NCBI GenBank assembly: GCA_035041965.1 | Contig: JAPYMA010003053.1 | Span: 496,001 to 560,000 of the forward strand | Direction: 5' to 3' | Origin: Anisakis pegreffii | Lineage: Eukaryota; Nematoda; Chromadorea; Rhabditida; Anisakidae | Length of the DNA stretch: 64,000 nucleotides | Part shown: in pieces, positions 1-10,631 of the stretch | Layout: every line of letters begins with the position of its first letter | Position numbering within the stretch: position 1 is the first letter of the stretch | The notes under the pieces: model-generated | The model's database searches: none | What the model was told of the DNA's origin: nothing | Seen by the model: the letters and a program-made list of their open reading frames with translations, nothing else | Made by a program: the position numbers and the translations under genes

Positions 1-40
1 GTTTTGATAAACTTAGCACGAGTATACTACCATTAAACAC

Positions 41-771
41 TCAGCTCACATAAGTGGTACATGTGTAACCTTTTTTATCATCGTTCGGTGTCACGATAAG
101 TATCATTCGATATTTTCCGTCCGGTAATTTATCCAACGTGTCAAACGACCGAATCTCGATCAGTGAACCGTTCATTTGAACATTCCTTAATTGGATGGGT
201 AAAGCCAGGGATTATCTTATGCTCAAGAGTGCCATTGTAACAGCAGTAAAATCCATTGGCTGTACTACTCGGACACTGCAATTCCCTAATCTTACGTCTT
301 GTGGATTAGTGTTCTGAGAACAATGTTGCACGATGACCGATAATGAAATAGTGAATAATGGTTATGGATTGAGTCAGTATGCTTCAGGACATTTCAGCAA
401 TTTTCATTTAGAGGTCAATTTTCTTTGTTTACACAAGGATATTCTCAGCGACAGCAATAAATCAGTAAACTGGCTGTGAATCGTAAAATTTATGAGAAAA
501 TGATGATGAACCAATTAACAGCTCTTGTTCCATAGGCAGTACGAAATCGCCCGCAACAAATATTCCACAATGTCATTCCTCTTTCAATGCGGAACGAATA
601 TCGGTAGATGAATGTTAACTCTGATAAAACACTTCCATTTTGCACGGCCAACTCAGTGATATTATCCAATTGGTACATTGCGTTCAGGTCTGTTTTATTG
701 CCTATGTTCTCGAATGGACATGTGCTAGATGACGGAAATAAACCTAGAAAGAAATATGGAACGACGAGCAG
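41..771 (-). CDS. GM2-activator/ML-domain-like secreted protein, fragmented (gene or decayed copy)
   Basis: Two open stretches on the minus strand resemble the ML (MD-2-related lipid-binding) family, closest to GM2 activator protein. The first (771 down to 490) follows a TTGTTCAG acceptor. It begins with a hydrophobic leader (LLVVPYFFLGLF), then a small-residue cut site and Cys, then a stretch that could form family beta strands (NITELAVQNGSVLSELTF, then a segment ending TLWNIC). The second (211 down to 41) ends the protein with LPDGKYRMILIV and GYTCTTYVS; G-x-Y-R followed by a late Cys is what the last two strands of GM2AP show. The middle, where the CxCP segment should lie, can only be read by switching frames: HCGIFVAGDFVLP near 520 and CPSSTANGFYCC near 275 sit in different frames, with a TAA between. 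No starting ATG was placed. This is either an intron-rich gene whose small exons I could not resolve or a pseudogene. Family assignment is from recall and moderate at best. Confidence 0.38.
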
Positions 772-874
772 CTGAACAACCGCGTGTCACAAATAAAACT
801 ATACGAAGTGATAATATCATTGTGATTTAGGGCGTTTCTATCAACGTATTACGATGCATTTTCAGTTAAATCAC

Positions 875-1041
875 GGAAATTTTATTATTCCCACAAATAC
901 ATTCAAATAAATTTGAATACAACAGCAACGGATCAACGAACGGGAAACTCCCCGAAGATCATTGGTAAATATTAACATGAATATTTGGAAATTGGATAAA
1001 TACTGAAACTTTACATTCGAAAAACCCACAATAGTTGAGAT
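875..1041 (+). repeat. 166-bp dispersed element, copy 1
   Basis: This stretch matches 7275-7440 in the same orientation over its whole length, with scattered substitutions. The shared core includes AAATTTTATTATTCCCAC, GGATCAACGAACGGGAAA and CCCCGAAGATCATTGGTAAA, and the copies end together at AAAACCCAC. The two copies bracket the 408-bp repeat block. No terminal inverted repeat or coding domain is visible. A short frame in copy 2 starts MDQRTGNSPK but is not preserved past GKY in copy 1, so coding is unlikely. Confidence 0.75.
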
Positions 1042-1172
1042 AACCTTAATAAAACAGCTATAGCGTCTCAAATAAGCAAAACCGCCCCACAAAATATGCA
1101 ATTTCCCGAATGCAGATAATTTGCTCGAGCGATTACTATGAAGAAATTGATATGTTACTGGTCAAAGCTGAG
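1034..1172 (-). repeat. Inverted fragment of the 408-bp repeat at the left edge of the array
   Basis: Read on the minus strand this is a partial unit of the array that follows. The plus-strand string GAAATTGATATGTTACTGG followed by TCAAAGCTGAG is the reverse complement of the array's CTCAGCTTTGACCAGT segment, and the 5' part aligns with the AGTTGAGATAGCT part of the inverted arm at 5460-5530. It is more diverged than the inner units. It abuts the 166-bp element directly. Confidence 0.6.
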
Positions 1173-1203
1173 AGTAATAAATATTAATATGTATAAATAT
1201 TAA

Positions 1204-3915
1204 TCTTTCAGCTAACACATGAATTTTTTCGCTTCATTACATCCAAATGAATCGCTGCATTCAGAATAATATACATTTTCCTGAGCGATTCCAATACCTT
1301 GAGGAAACATAACCATTTTTTAAGAGCTATCTCAACCAGCGCTGAGTCGCTCATTTACATGCCATATCATTACTATATATCAATAAACGCTATACATAAC
1401 AATGGAATTATGAGTCTAAGGTATTCAGACTCACCGTCTTCTCAGCAGTGCCCTGAAACATATCAATGTTTACACATGATTCGATTGAGCAGAATTTCTT
1501 CTTTCTAAAACTGAAAGAACTGCTCAGAAATTTTGACACTGCGAAGAGATATAGCAATTTCGTGATGCCAAGAGGGTTAAAACCTTCAAGCCTACCGCAC
1601 CCTCAGCTTTGCCCTGCAACACATGAATTTAATTGGTCAATTTCATCCAGCCGAATCGCTGCATTCGGAATAATGTATATTTTCCCCAGCGATTCCACTT
1701 TATTCAGGAAACATAGCAATATTTTAAAAGGTATCTCAATTAGCGCTGAGTCGCTCATTAACATGATCACTGTAGACCAATAGTCGCTACACATAACTCT
1801 AGAATTTTGAGCCTGATGTATTCAGGCTCACCGTCTTCTCAGCTTTGCCCGGAAACATATCAATGTTTATGAATAATTCAATTGAGCAGAATCTCTTCTT
1901 TCTAAAACTGAAAAAACTGCTGAGAAATTTTTGCCCTGCGAGGAGATATAGCAATTTATGTGACGCCCTACAGGTTATAACACTCAAGCTCACCGTCTCC
2001 TCAGCTTTGCCCGGAAACATGTAATCATTTATACACCGTTGGATCGAGCAGAATTTCATCTTTCTAGAAATGAAATACGGGCTTGAAAATTTCCAGTTCT
2101 GCGAGGAGATATATCAATTTTTGTGATGCTATTCGGGTAAAGAGATTCAAGCCTACCGTATCCTCAGCTTTGACCAGTAACATATCAGTTTCATGACATA
2201 AACCGATCGAACTGAATCTCTGGATAAAGAAAATCATATATATTGTCGAGTGATTTTGCTTTGTTGAGGAAATCTAGCTATTTTTTGAAGCTATCTCAAC
2301 TAGCGCTGAGTCCCTCATTCACATTCCCGTATGATCACTATGGATCAACTGAGGGGGTATACATAACTATAGAAATTTGAGTTTGATGTATTCAAGCTCA
2401 CCGTCTTCTCAGCTTTGCCCGGAAGCATATCATCATTTATACACCGTTCGATCGAGCAGAATTTCTTCTTTCTAGAAATGAATTACGGGCGTGAAAATTT
2501 CCAGTTTTCGAGGAGATATATCAATTTTTGTGATGCTATTCGGGTAAAGAGATTCAAGCCTACCGTATCCTCAGCTTTGACCAGTGACATATCAATTTCT
2601 TGACATCAGTCGATCGAGCAGAATCTCTGGATAAATGAAATCATATATATTGTCGAGCGATTTTGCTTTGTTGAGGAGATCTAGCTATTTTTTTAAAGCT
2701 ATCTCAACTAGCGCTGAGTCGCTCATTCACATTCCCGTATGATCACTATAGATCAATTGAGAGGCTATACATAACTATAGAAATTTGAGTTTGATGTATT
2801 CAAGCTCACCGTCTTCTCAGCTTTGCCCGGAAACATATCATCATTTATGCACCGTTCGATCGAGCAGAATTTCTTCTTTCTAATAATGAAATACTGGCTT
2901 GAAAATTTCCACTTTGCGAAGACATATATCAATTTTTGTGATGCTATTCGGGTAAAGAGATTCAAGCCTACCGTATCCTCAGCATTGACCAGTAACATAT
3001 CAATTTCTTCACATCAATCGATCGAGCAGGATCTCTGCATAAAGAAAATCATATACACTGTCGGGCGATTCTGCTTTGTTGAGGAGATCTAGCTATTTTT
3101 TTAAAGTTATCTCAACTAGCGCTGAGTCGCTCATTCACATTCCCGTATGATCTCTATAGATCAATTGAGAGGCTATACATAACTATAGAAATTTGAGTTT
3201 GATGTATTCAAGCTCACCGTCTTCTCAGCTTTGCCCGGAAACATATCATCATTTATACACCGTTCGATCGAGCAGAATTTCTTCTTTCTAATGTTGAAGT
3301 ACTCGCTGGAAATCTACACTCTGCGAGGAGATTTCTGAATTTTTGTAATGCTATTCGGGTGAAGAGATTCAAGCCTACCGGATCCTCCGCTTTGACCAGT
3401 AACATATCAATTTCTTGACATCAATCGATCGAGCAGAATCTCTGGATAAAGAAAATCATATATATTGTCGAGTGGTTTTGCTTTGTTGAGGAGATCTAGC
3501 TATTTTTTTAAAGCTATCTCAACTAGCGCTGAGTCCCTCATTCACATTCCCGTATGATCACTATAGATCAATTGAGAGGATATACATTACTATAGAAATT
3601 TGAGTTTGATGTATTCAAGCTCACCGTCTTCTCAGCTTTGCCCAGAAACATGTAATTATTTATACACCGTTCGATCGAGCAGAATTTCTTCTTTCTAGAA
3701 ATGATGTACCGGCTTGAAAATTTTCACTTCGCGAGGATATATATCAATTTTTGTGATGCTATTCGGGTAAAGAGATTCAAGCCTACCGTACCCTCAGCTT
3801 TGACCAGTAACATATCAATTTCTTCACATCAATCGATCGAGCAGAATCTCTGGATAAAGAAAATCATATATATTATCGAGCGATTCTGTTTTGTTGAGGA
3901 GATCTAGCTATTCTC
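1204..3915 (+). repeat. Tandem array, unit about 404-408 bp
   Basis: The marker CTCAAC(T/C)AGCGCTGAG recurs at 1331, 1735 (diverged), 2295, 2703, 3111 and 3518, giving a spacing of 404-408 bp except one 560-bp interval that holds an extra internal sub-unit near 1830-2060. Inner units (2300-3900) are nearly identical; the leftmost are clearly older. Each unit is itself built from two related halves: CTCAGCTTTGCCCGG and CTCAGCTTTGACCAG recur 161 bp apart, each followed by a variant of CGATCGAGCAGAAT. Short frames of 60-105 codons are open on both strands but have no recognisable domain. I treat the array as non-coding satellite-like or mobile-element-derived DNA. Confidence 0.9.
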
Positions 3916-4215
3916 TCAATGATAATCGGTTTGCCATCTTCGAGCATACCGTATCCTGAGGTTTACCCAGTTACATATGAATGTTTGTATACCAGCCGAT
4001 CCAGCTGGCTCTCTAGATTCAGAAAATTTTATTTTTTGTCGGAAATCTTGCTTTCTTGATGAGATGTAGCTGTTTTTCTAAAGCCATCTGAATTAGCGCA
4101 GAGTTACTCATTGAATGCACATTGTATCACTATAGATCAATGTTATGCATTAATATAGCACTATATGCGTTAAAATCTTCATGGTACCGGTACCCTGAGC
4201 TTTGCCCGGTACCGC
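3916..4215 (+). repeat. Degenerate unit(s) of the 408-bp repeat
   Basis: The plus-oriented array decays here. Recognisable pieces are a CCGTATCCTGAGG segment, GATGAGATGTAGCTGTTTTTC, a version of the AGCGCTGAGT motif reading AGCGCAGAGT, CACTATAGATCAATG and a final GAGCTTTGCCCGGTACC. The divergence is much greater than in 2300-3900, so this copy is older. Confidence 0.7.
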
Positions 4216-5224
4216 TCAGGTATGTGTACTTCCCATATTGCTAACTATCACACATCTCCACCTTCTCGTCTTTAAACTGTCTCTTAATCCACTCCACAAC
4301 ATCGTCATCTTCCAAAATTCTCCAATTCTACAAAACTTTCTAAATCTAATTTCTAAATTTCTGAAATAGTCTTTCCTTCATGGTTATGCATATCGTTCTG
4401 ACGATGGCCCGTGCATAACCTGGGAAAACATGTCAACGACTGAGGGCCGAATAATGAACTCCCACTTTGTACCTTCTCCAGTCTTTTTCTTCTTTTTCTC
4501 AGTCTTATCATCTATTCCAAGTTCCTATTTGACGTTCCAATCAATTAAAAACTTCTAATGTTGCATGATAACAATTTCTTCCATTTCATTTAATATGAAT
4601 TTCTTTGCAGCATTCGATGCAAGGAATTCATTTTGGTGAGCAGTTATGAGTAGATGTGAAGATTTTTTTATTTTCTTAATCTATCTCAAATAGCGCAGAT
4701 GTGCTCGTTCGTCTATGTTGTATCACTGTTAATCAATTTATACGTTACTATTGCGCTGTAGGGGTTACCGTCATTAACCTTATGTCATAGTCTTCTTTCT
4801 TGACCACGAAGACTTCATCTGAATCGCATGATTCTTCTCTGATCACTCCTAATGTTCGTATAATAGGTAGGTGATTATAAAATGTGATAATGATCCTTGA
4901 GCAGTTCATTCTTCGTGCATCAAGATATCCATTCCATAAATTCAGTCTTATTCAGTGCCTTATAGTTACAGCCTTTACTTCCACTCTTGCAGTTACTCCA
5001 AATGATTTTATGCACTCATTCAGCACTCTTCTAACTACATCTCCTCGAAATCGAATAGGTTCTATCAGCCAGAATATTTCCCTTTGACCTCTTGAAGTAG
5101 AGACTGATCACTTACAGGTTACGGGTGCTAATGGACGTCAAATTGGCCAAATATTATTCGACGCCACCTTTACAGAGGCAATTCTCCTCAGTGGGCGACA
5201 TGTTCTTCCGGGATGTGAAGATGT
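4216..5224. other. Spacer between the two repeat orientations
   Basis: No gene is supported here. A further decayed copy of the repeat can be seen at about 4600-4780 (TTTCTTTGCAGCATTCGATGC, then TATCTCAAATAGCGCAGA). The remainder, including 4260-4560 and 4800-5220, is AT-rich with pyrimidine-rich stretches and no long frame with recognisable content. A 67-codon frame at 4884-5087 has no similarity I know. Confidence 0.6.
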
Positions 5225-5895
5225 ATGCTTGAAAAAGTGGAATGTCCTCGCAAAGTGGAAATTTTCAAGCCAGTGTTTCATTATTAGAAAGAACAGATTC
5301 TGCTCGATCGAACGGTGTATAAATGATGATATGTTTCCGGGCAAAGCTGAGGAGACGGTGAGCTTGAATATATCAAACTCAAATTTCTATAGTTATGTAT
5401 AGCCTCTCAATTGATCTATAGTGATCATACGGGAATGTGAATGAGCGACTCAGCGCTAGTTGAGATAGCTTTAAAAAAATAGCTAGATCTCCTCAACAAA
5501 GCAAAATCGCTCGACAAAATATATGATTTTCTTGATCCAGAGATTCTGCTCGATCGATTGGTGTGAAGAAATTGATATGTTACTGGTCAAAGCTGAGGGC
5601 ACGGTAGGCTTGAATCTCTTTACCCGAATAGCATCACAAAAATTGATATATCTCCTCGCAATGTGGAAATTTTCAAGCCAGTATTTCATTGTTAGGAAGA
5701 AGAGATTCTGCTCGATCGAACGGTGCATAAATGATGATATGTTTCCGGGCCAAGCTGAGGAGACGGTGAGCTTGAATATATCAAACTCAAATTTCTATAG
5801 TTATGTATAGCCTCTCAATTGATCTATAGTGATCATACGGGAATGTGAATGAGCGACTCAGCGCTAGTTGAGATAGCTTCAAAAAATAGCTAGAT
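5225..5895 (-). repeat. Inverted arm of the 408-bp repeat (about 1.6 units)
   Basis: This is the reverse complement of the array. GCTCGATCGAACGGTG occurs at 5302 and 5710, the same 408-bp spacing, and the segments around CTCAGCGCTAGTTGAGATAG match the inner plus-strand units almost base for base. Together with 2300-3900 it gives more than 600 bp able to pair intramolecularly around a loop of about 1.3 kb. The right edge is sharp, at the loss of homology after TAGCTAGATA near 5893. Confidence 0.9.
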
Positions 5896-8877
5896 AATTG
5901 TAATTAGGAAATGATATTTGAGAATAATTGAGATAATTGAGAAATGATTTAATCTCTTCGTTCAGGCTGCTCTTATGGAAGTGAATTGTGTGACAAATAT
6001 GCAACTAGTTGCTAAGGCCGGAGTTGTTTGACCGACTGTCTGAAATATGGATAACGTAGATGCATGGATGCTTGCTGTTAATAAATATATTCACATTCAG
6101 AAGTTGCATTGGTTCGCTGAGAACTGCTGACTGTGTCCGTGTGTTCTCAAATATACTCTTTGGATTTCGTTACCAGTAAATGAAACACGTATGTTCTTCT
6201 TCTGTGTGATTTTCTGCTTTTTCTTTTCTGGATTTTTTATTCGCATCGTAATAAACAATGGTGTCAGTCGAACCAAGGTCATAGCAAATTACGGTGCAAT
6301 GGAATCAGCGTATACGAAAATCAGAATGCACCATTTTGGAGATTTGAAATCTCTATTAGAATCCGTGTTCAGTTCGCAACTTTTTAGGAGCTTTTTTGAG
6401 AGGAGATAACGCCGACATAAGTAGTGTCAAGAAGCAATAGGAGCGATGCATAAGTCTTAGTAAATTAACGGTGTGATGGAACGTGTGCTGACCAAGAAAG
6501 ACTCCTTTAGAGTGATTGGATTTCTCAGTTTCTCATGTTTAATTAGGGTTTTGCTTGCGAATGCCATTTTGGGTTTTTCAGTGGATTTGTCACACTTATT
6601 GATTAGGTGATTATGTGGTTGCCGTAAACACCATTGCAGATCATCCTCGATTTACGTTTATTTTCAAGATTATTTCTGATTGCTGACATTTCCGTTATTA
6701 TCATTCGTTATTTATAATCATTCAGATTGTTTATTGTTACTTGAACGCCGAGTGGCTGTTCTGTTAATTGCTGCGAGCGATCGGCGGAATGTTTAAATTA
6801 CCAGAGTTATGATTATTTATTGGATTGATATTTGGCTATGATTAATTATGCAAAATATTCATGGCAACTAGCTAATTATTCGGTTGTGTTCGGTTGGCCT
6901 GCTCGCCTAGCCAGTGGGTAGGCGTTATACTGATGCTAAAACGATGTGCACGGACACGTGAGCATTGTGGCCAGTAACGTTGCAAACTTTTGATAGCCTT
7001 GCCAATCCAGGTAATCCAGGTAATTTATAATCTTTCCAATACCATTTTCACAACTGCGTTTTTTGTCATGATTTCGTTGTTATCACTGCTTCAAGTATTG
7101 AATTTCATTTCTATTACTTCTTCTGCACGTTTGCGTCTTGAATTGTTTTCTCAGTATCCATTTGATGATTGCTTACGATGATTCAATTTATTCGATTTGA
7201 TATGGTTACCTATCAGTGTTTCTGAAATTGTATCCTTTGTCGTCGGAACTGTGCTGAATTATTCGTTGAGATAGCTCACAGAAATTTTATTATTCCCACA
7301 AATACATTCAAATACATTCGAACACAACAACGATGGATCAACGAACGGGAAATTCCCCGAAGATCATTGGTAAATATTACCGTGCATATTTGGTGATCGA
7401 ATAAGTACTGAAACTTGACATATGAAAAACCCACGATATCTCGATGTCAATTACGGCAACAACGAAAGACGTGGAACGTTAGGAAATGTTAGAAAATCGA
7501 ATAAAATGATTGTTATCATTAGAGTTCGGTCGAAAGGCCCTGAACTTCAGAAGTACTTGGAAGACGACGAGTTTCGGGGCCCTAGACCAAATCCTAATTA
7601 TTAAGAAGTTTCGCTGCTAACTACAGCCATGTTCGGTACTGAGCTATGAGTCCACTTGACTCTAGTTCAGGGTGAGGCGCTCGAGTCACAAATCTGGATT
7701 CTCACCGCTATGTTCGGATGTTAGCAGAAAAACCTCTATGAAGCAAAACTTTCCTTGTGAATCAATCGTTTCCTAATGTTAATGTAAAGCAAGGCGAACG
7801 CTGAAATAATTGACAGAAGAGAACGAAATTCATTTACGCAACAGAATACACAAAACAACAACAAAAACAGAAGTAAACTCCGAATGAAACAAAAAACTAA
7901 AGTTTCAAAACAGCGATCAAACTGTTGCGATAATAACGAGTGAAGGAAGTACTGAGGTAATCAGGAAATTAGACTATAGTATGAACGAACTGAACACTTA
8001 AAAGCATCTTCAACAAAACTTCTCGATAGCCAAACCTCTGTTCGTTTACGCAATGTGCTTTCAAGAGTTTTTGGATCACTGAAGTGTACGATTGAGCATA
8101 TGGGAAGTTGTGTGATTATAACGACTTATAAGTAAAAGAAGAGAAACATGCTCTGATACAGGTGTGTCTAAATGGTTTTAGATGTATCTGGAGCCGAGGT
8201 TTGACCATAGGTGCATATGGTTAGGTAATATTCGAAAACTGCGTGAACATGAAACAAAAAAGAATATTTTTTTTTTCCTTCATAATAAACTTCAAGTGAG
8301 ATCACAATAAACAAACACGCGTGTTCATAAATTAAATAATAAACAGTAATCCTTTAGAGCGCAGCGTTTCCACTTCGGAAACTTGTTCAATTACCAGAAC
8401 AGTGTTAAATTTGAGGAAAACTATGTGTACATATGTCTCATTTAGCCTAAAGTTAGCAAGACACAAATTCAGACTTCTACTTCAATTGTTTCAATGTGCC
8501 AACTCTAAACGATTAAAGATACAACTGATTTCTTAAAGCTGATTTTAGATACATACATGAACAAGAATAGCCATGGAGAAGATTTCGACTATTGCAACAG
8601 CCTTTCCGGTTCATTGAACTGATGAAATTTTTTGGTAACATCTTTTTGATGACTGCGTAGAACATGGAAAAAATATGCCAAATGTTGCACTTTCGTTAAT
8701 GAGTCGCTTTTTTTTCTGTTGGGGATCGGCCATAGAACTTACATTCAGAGTAATTTCACATATTACAATTCGGTACAAATCCTCTCGGATTATTTTGGAA
8801 ACATGGCTGTTCCACTACATACATGTACGTACGTACGTACAGTTACGAATGATCACAAATACGGATAGGCAGGTATA
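5896..8877. other. Gene-free stretch
   Basis: No gene is recognised. A plus-strand frame at 6191-6409 opens with a hydrophobic leader-like run (MFFFCVIFCFFFSGFFIRI), but nothing after it is recognisable. Another at 7422-7604 starts right after the second 166-bp element and is also unassigned. Around 8824-8840 there is a short (ACGT)n run. The stretch immediately below 8878 should hold the RCE1 3' UTR. Confidence 0.5.
7275..7440 (+). repeat. 166-bp dispersed element, copy 2
   Basis: This is the direct-orientation partner of 875-1041. It is preceded by GTTGAGATAGCT, a string that is also part of the 408-bp unit, whereas in copy 1 the equivalent string (GTTGAGATAACC) follows the element. Juxtaposition of the two elements at both sites suggests they move or were duplicated together, but a 12-base match could also be chance. 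Confidence 0.75.
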
Positions 8878-10631
8878 TCATGAATATAAAGCCGGATCAG
8901 TGAGTGGCATCAATAAAAGCATCCAAGCAAAGAAACCACCTAAATAAGAGATCCAAAGTAAAATTCTTGTGGAACGTTTCGGATATGAATCGATATATTC
9001 AAAGGACGGTAGACCCATATTGTTGCAAATTGAATGACACACAATTGGAGCGATTATATTTCCTAAATGAACCAAAAAAAATGGCACATATACATTCGCG
9101 CCACAAAATTAACAAATTTATCTCCTCATTATTATATTATCTCAAATTAACAATTATTAATTAATTGTTAATTAATAATTGTTAATTTCAAATTCAAATT
9201 CCTCATCTCTCCAAATTAACAAATATTTTATCTCCTCACTAAAACATCACTGATTACATATGTCGCATCCATACATTCCATTAGAAATTCCAAAAATCCA
9301 ATTAAACATTGAGAAAGGATATGACCAAAATACGATGAAAAAATACTTACCAACGCGAACGAACAGAAATGTTGCATAAGCTCCGAATAAATAAGAATAC
9401 GATGTTTGAAAAACTGAAAAGGAAAAAACTTTACACTCTGAGAACTTGCGATAATTTTGATTTTCGCTAGTCAGCAGCAATAGTCAAGTACAACTTCGGA
9501 AACACCGTTCACTGGAAAGGAACTGAACTGCGCCACAACAAAATCTAATGTGATGAAATGACGGAAAGTAAAGTTTAATCACCCCTTTGAGGTACTGCTT
9601 GTTCCCTGGTCCGTCCACGTTTCATATCATCGAAAACATGATGTAAATGACTGAGGGCAAATGGCAACGGAGCGATAAAGACGGTGGCTGTTGTTGACAG
9701 ACACTGCAACATCAGTGTGGCTGTACATGCCCGGAACGCCAGCTCCTCTGTTACTGGAGCCTAAAATTAAACTCCAAATTGCAAGTGCCAATCCAAGATT
9801 CATTGTACTGCTGCAATACCAAAATTACCATCAGAATCACGATCTAATTCCAAACACTCACCATAATCCTATTACGAATCCATGTAAGTTTCGTCAAGTT
9901 ATCTCGCCATTGTAATAGTCCTGAAATGATTCAATATATCACAACAACATTTGTGTGAATGATTATTGCTAACGTTCGTTAAGGATAACTTCAAACGAAG
10001 CATTATCACTAACCGAACAGTTCACTAAGATGTCCATCTACCCAAGCCATAACCCAGTCGCCTAAATAAAATACTGACGTGAGAATGGCTGGGATAAAAG
10101 CAGCCGAAAAGATGGCTCGCCTGTGGATACCCATCACTCCGAAAGGATCTCTGTGATACTGAAATTAATAATGATCGTACGAACAACTAAACCGATTCTA
10201 AAAAAGTTTCTCAAACACATTACGATTGCTGAACCATTACAGAAGTAAACATTCTCATTAAATTGCTCTGACGATGAATAAAATTGTAATTGATTAACTT
10301 TGTAACTTTTAACAATTATACAGGAACCTGATTGAAAAGACAACAGAAAATGCACAGAAATGTTGACGAGTTTATGATCATTGCACTGAAATGTTTCTCG
10401 AGTAAATCTATGAAATCACTTCAAAAAACTCGCTACAAAAATACTCACCCTACCAATTGCCATATACGTGGCCGTTATTCCGAGTAAATCGCTCATAAGA
10501 GCACCCAAAAAGCGACGCTTTATACTTCGTGGATTGTTTCGATCGCTACCATTATAATCGAATGCGTATATTAAACCCACATAAGAACACGAAATGCCCG
10601 TCGCCAAAACTACGTTCAATGTACACTCCAT
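8878..10631 (-). CDS. rce1: CAAX prenyl protease 2 (RCE1/FACE2), 6 exons
   Basis: This is the ER-membrane endoprotease that removes the last three residues of prenylated CAAX proteins such as Ras. Exons in transcription order: 10631-10449, 10158-10014, 9920-9862, 9760-9583, 9413-9351, 9062-8878. All junctions are in phase and give 270 aa, against about 330 in mammals. Catalytic residues of the glutamate-dependent CPBP/RCE1 family are present: APVTEELAFRAC with the EE at 134-135 and Arg139, a His in ALSHLHH (about 167), and the HxxxN pair in VCHSICNN (His219, Asn223). N-terminal CSYVGLIYAF and SIKRRFLGAL, and C-terminal LMPLTDPALY, also match the family. The segment is hydrophobic throughout, as expected for a multi-pass enzyme. 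The start ATG at 10631 is the only in-frame Met after an upstream stop and gives a short N-terminus. The donor after exon 4 (GTGATT) is weak; the rest are ordinary. The 288-bp last intron holds an AT-rich inverted repeat. Confidence 0.93.
9144..9188. repeat. Perfect 20-bp inverted repeat in an RCE1 intron
   Basis: The arms AAATTAACAATTATTAATTA (9144-9163) and its exact reverse complement (9169-9188) flank the 5-nt spacer ATTGT. A direct repeat, AAATTAACAAAT followed by ATCTCCTCA, lies on both sides (about 9108 and 9212). The composition is pure AT, so slippage could have made it, but the exact symmetry and flanking repeats look like a small fold-back insertion. Confidence 0.8.

Noticed and set aside
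1299..3907. Frames of 60-105 codons on both strands of the tandem array
   Set aside because: They recur because the DNA unit recurs, are open on both strands, lack known domains and are disrupted in older units.
5138..5810. Frames in the inverted arm (for example 5483-5728 and 5523-5810)
   Set aside because: Same repeat-derived frames as in the array; not independent genes.
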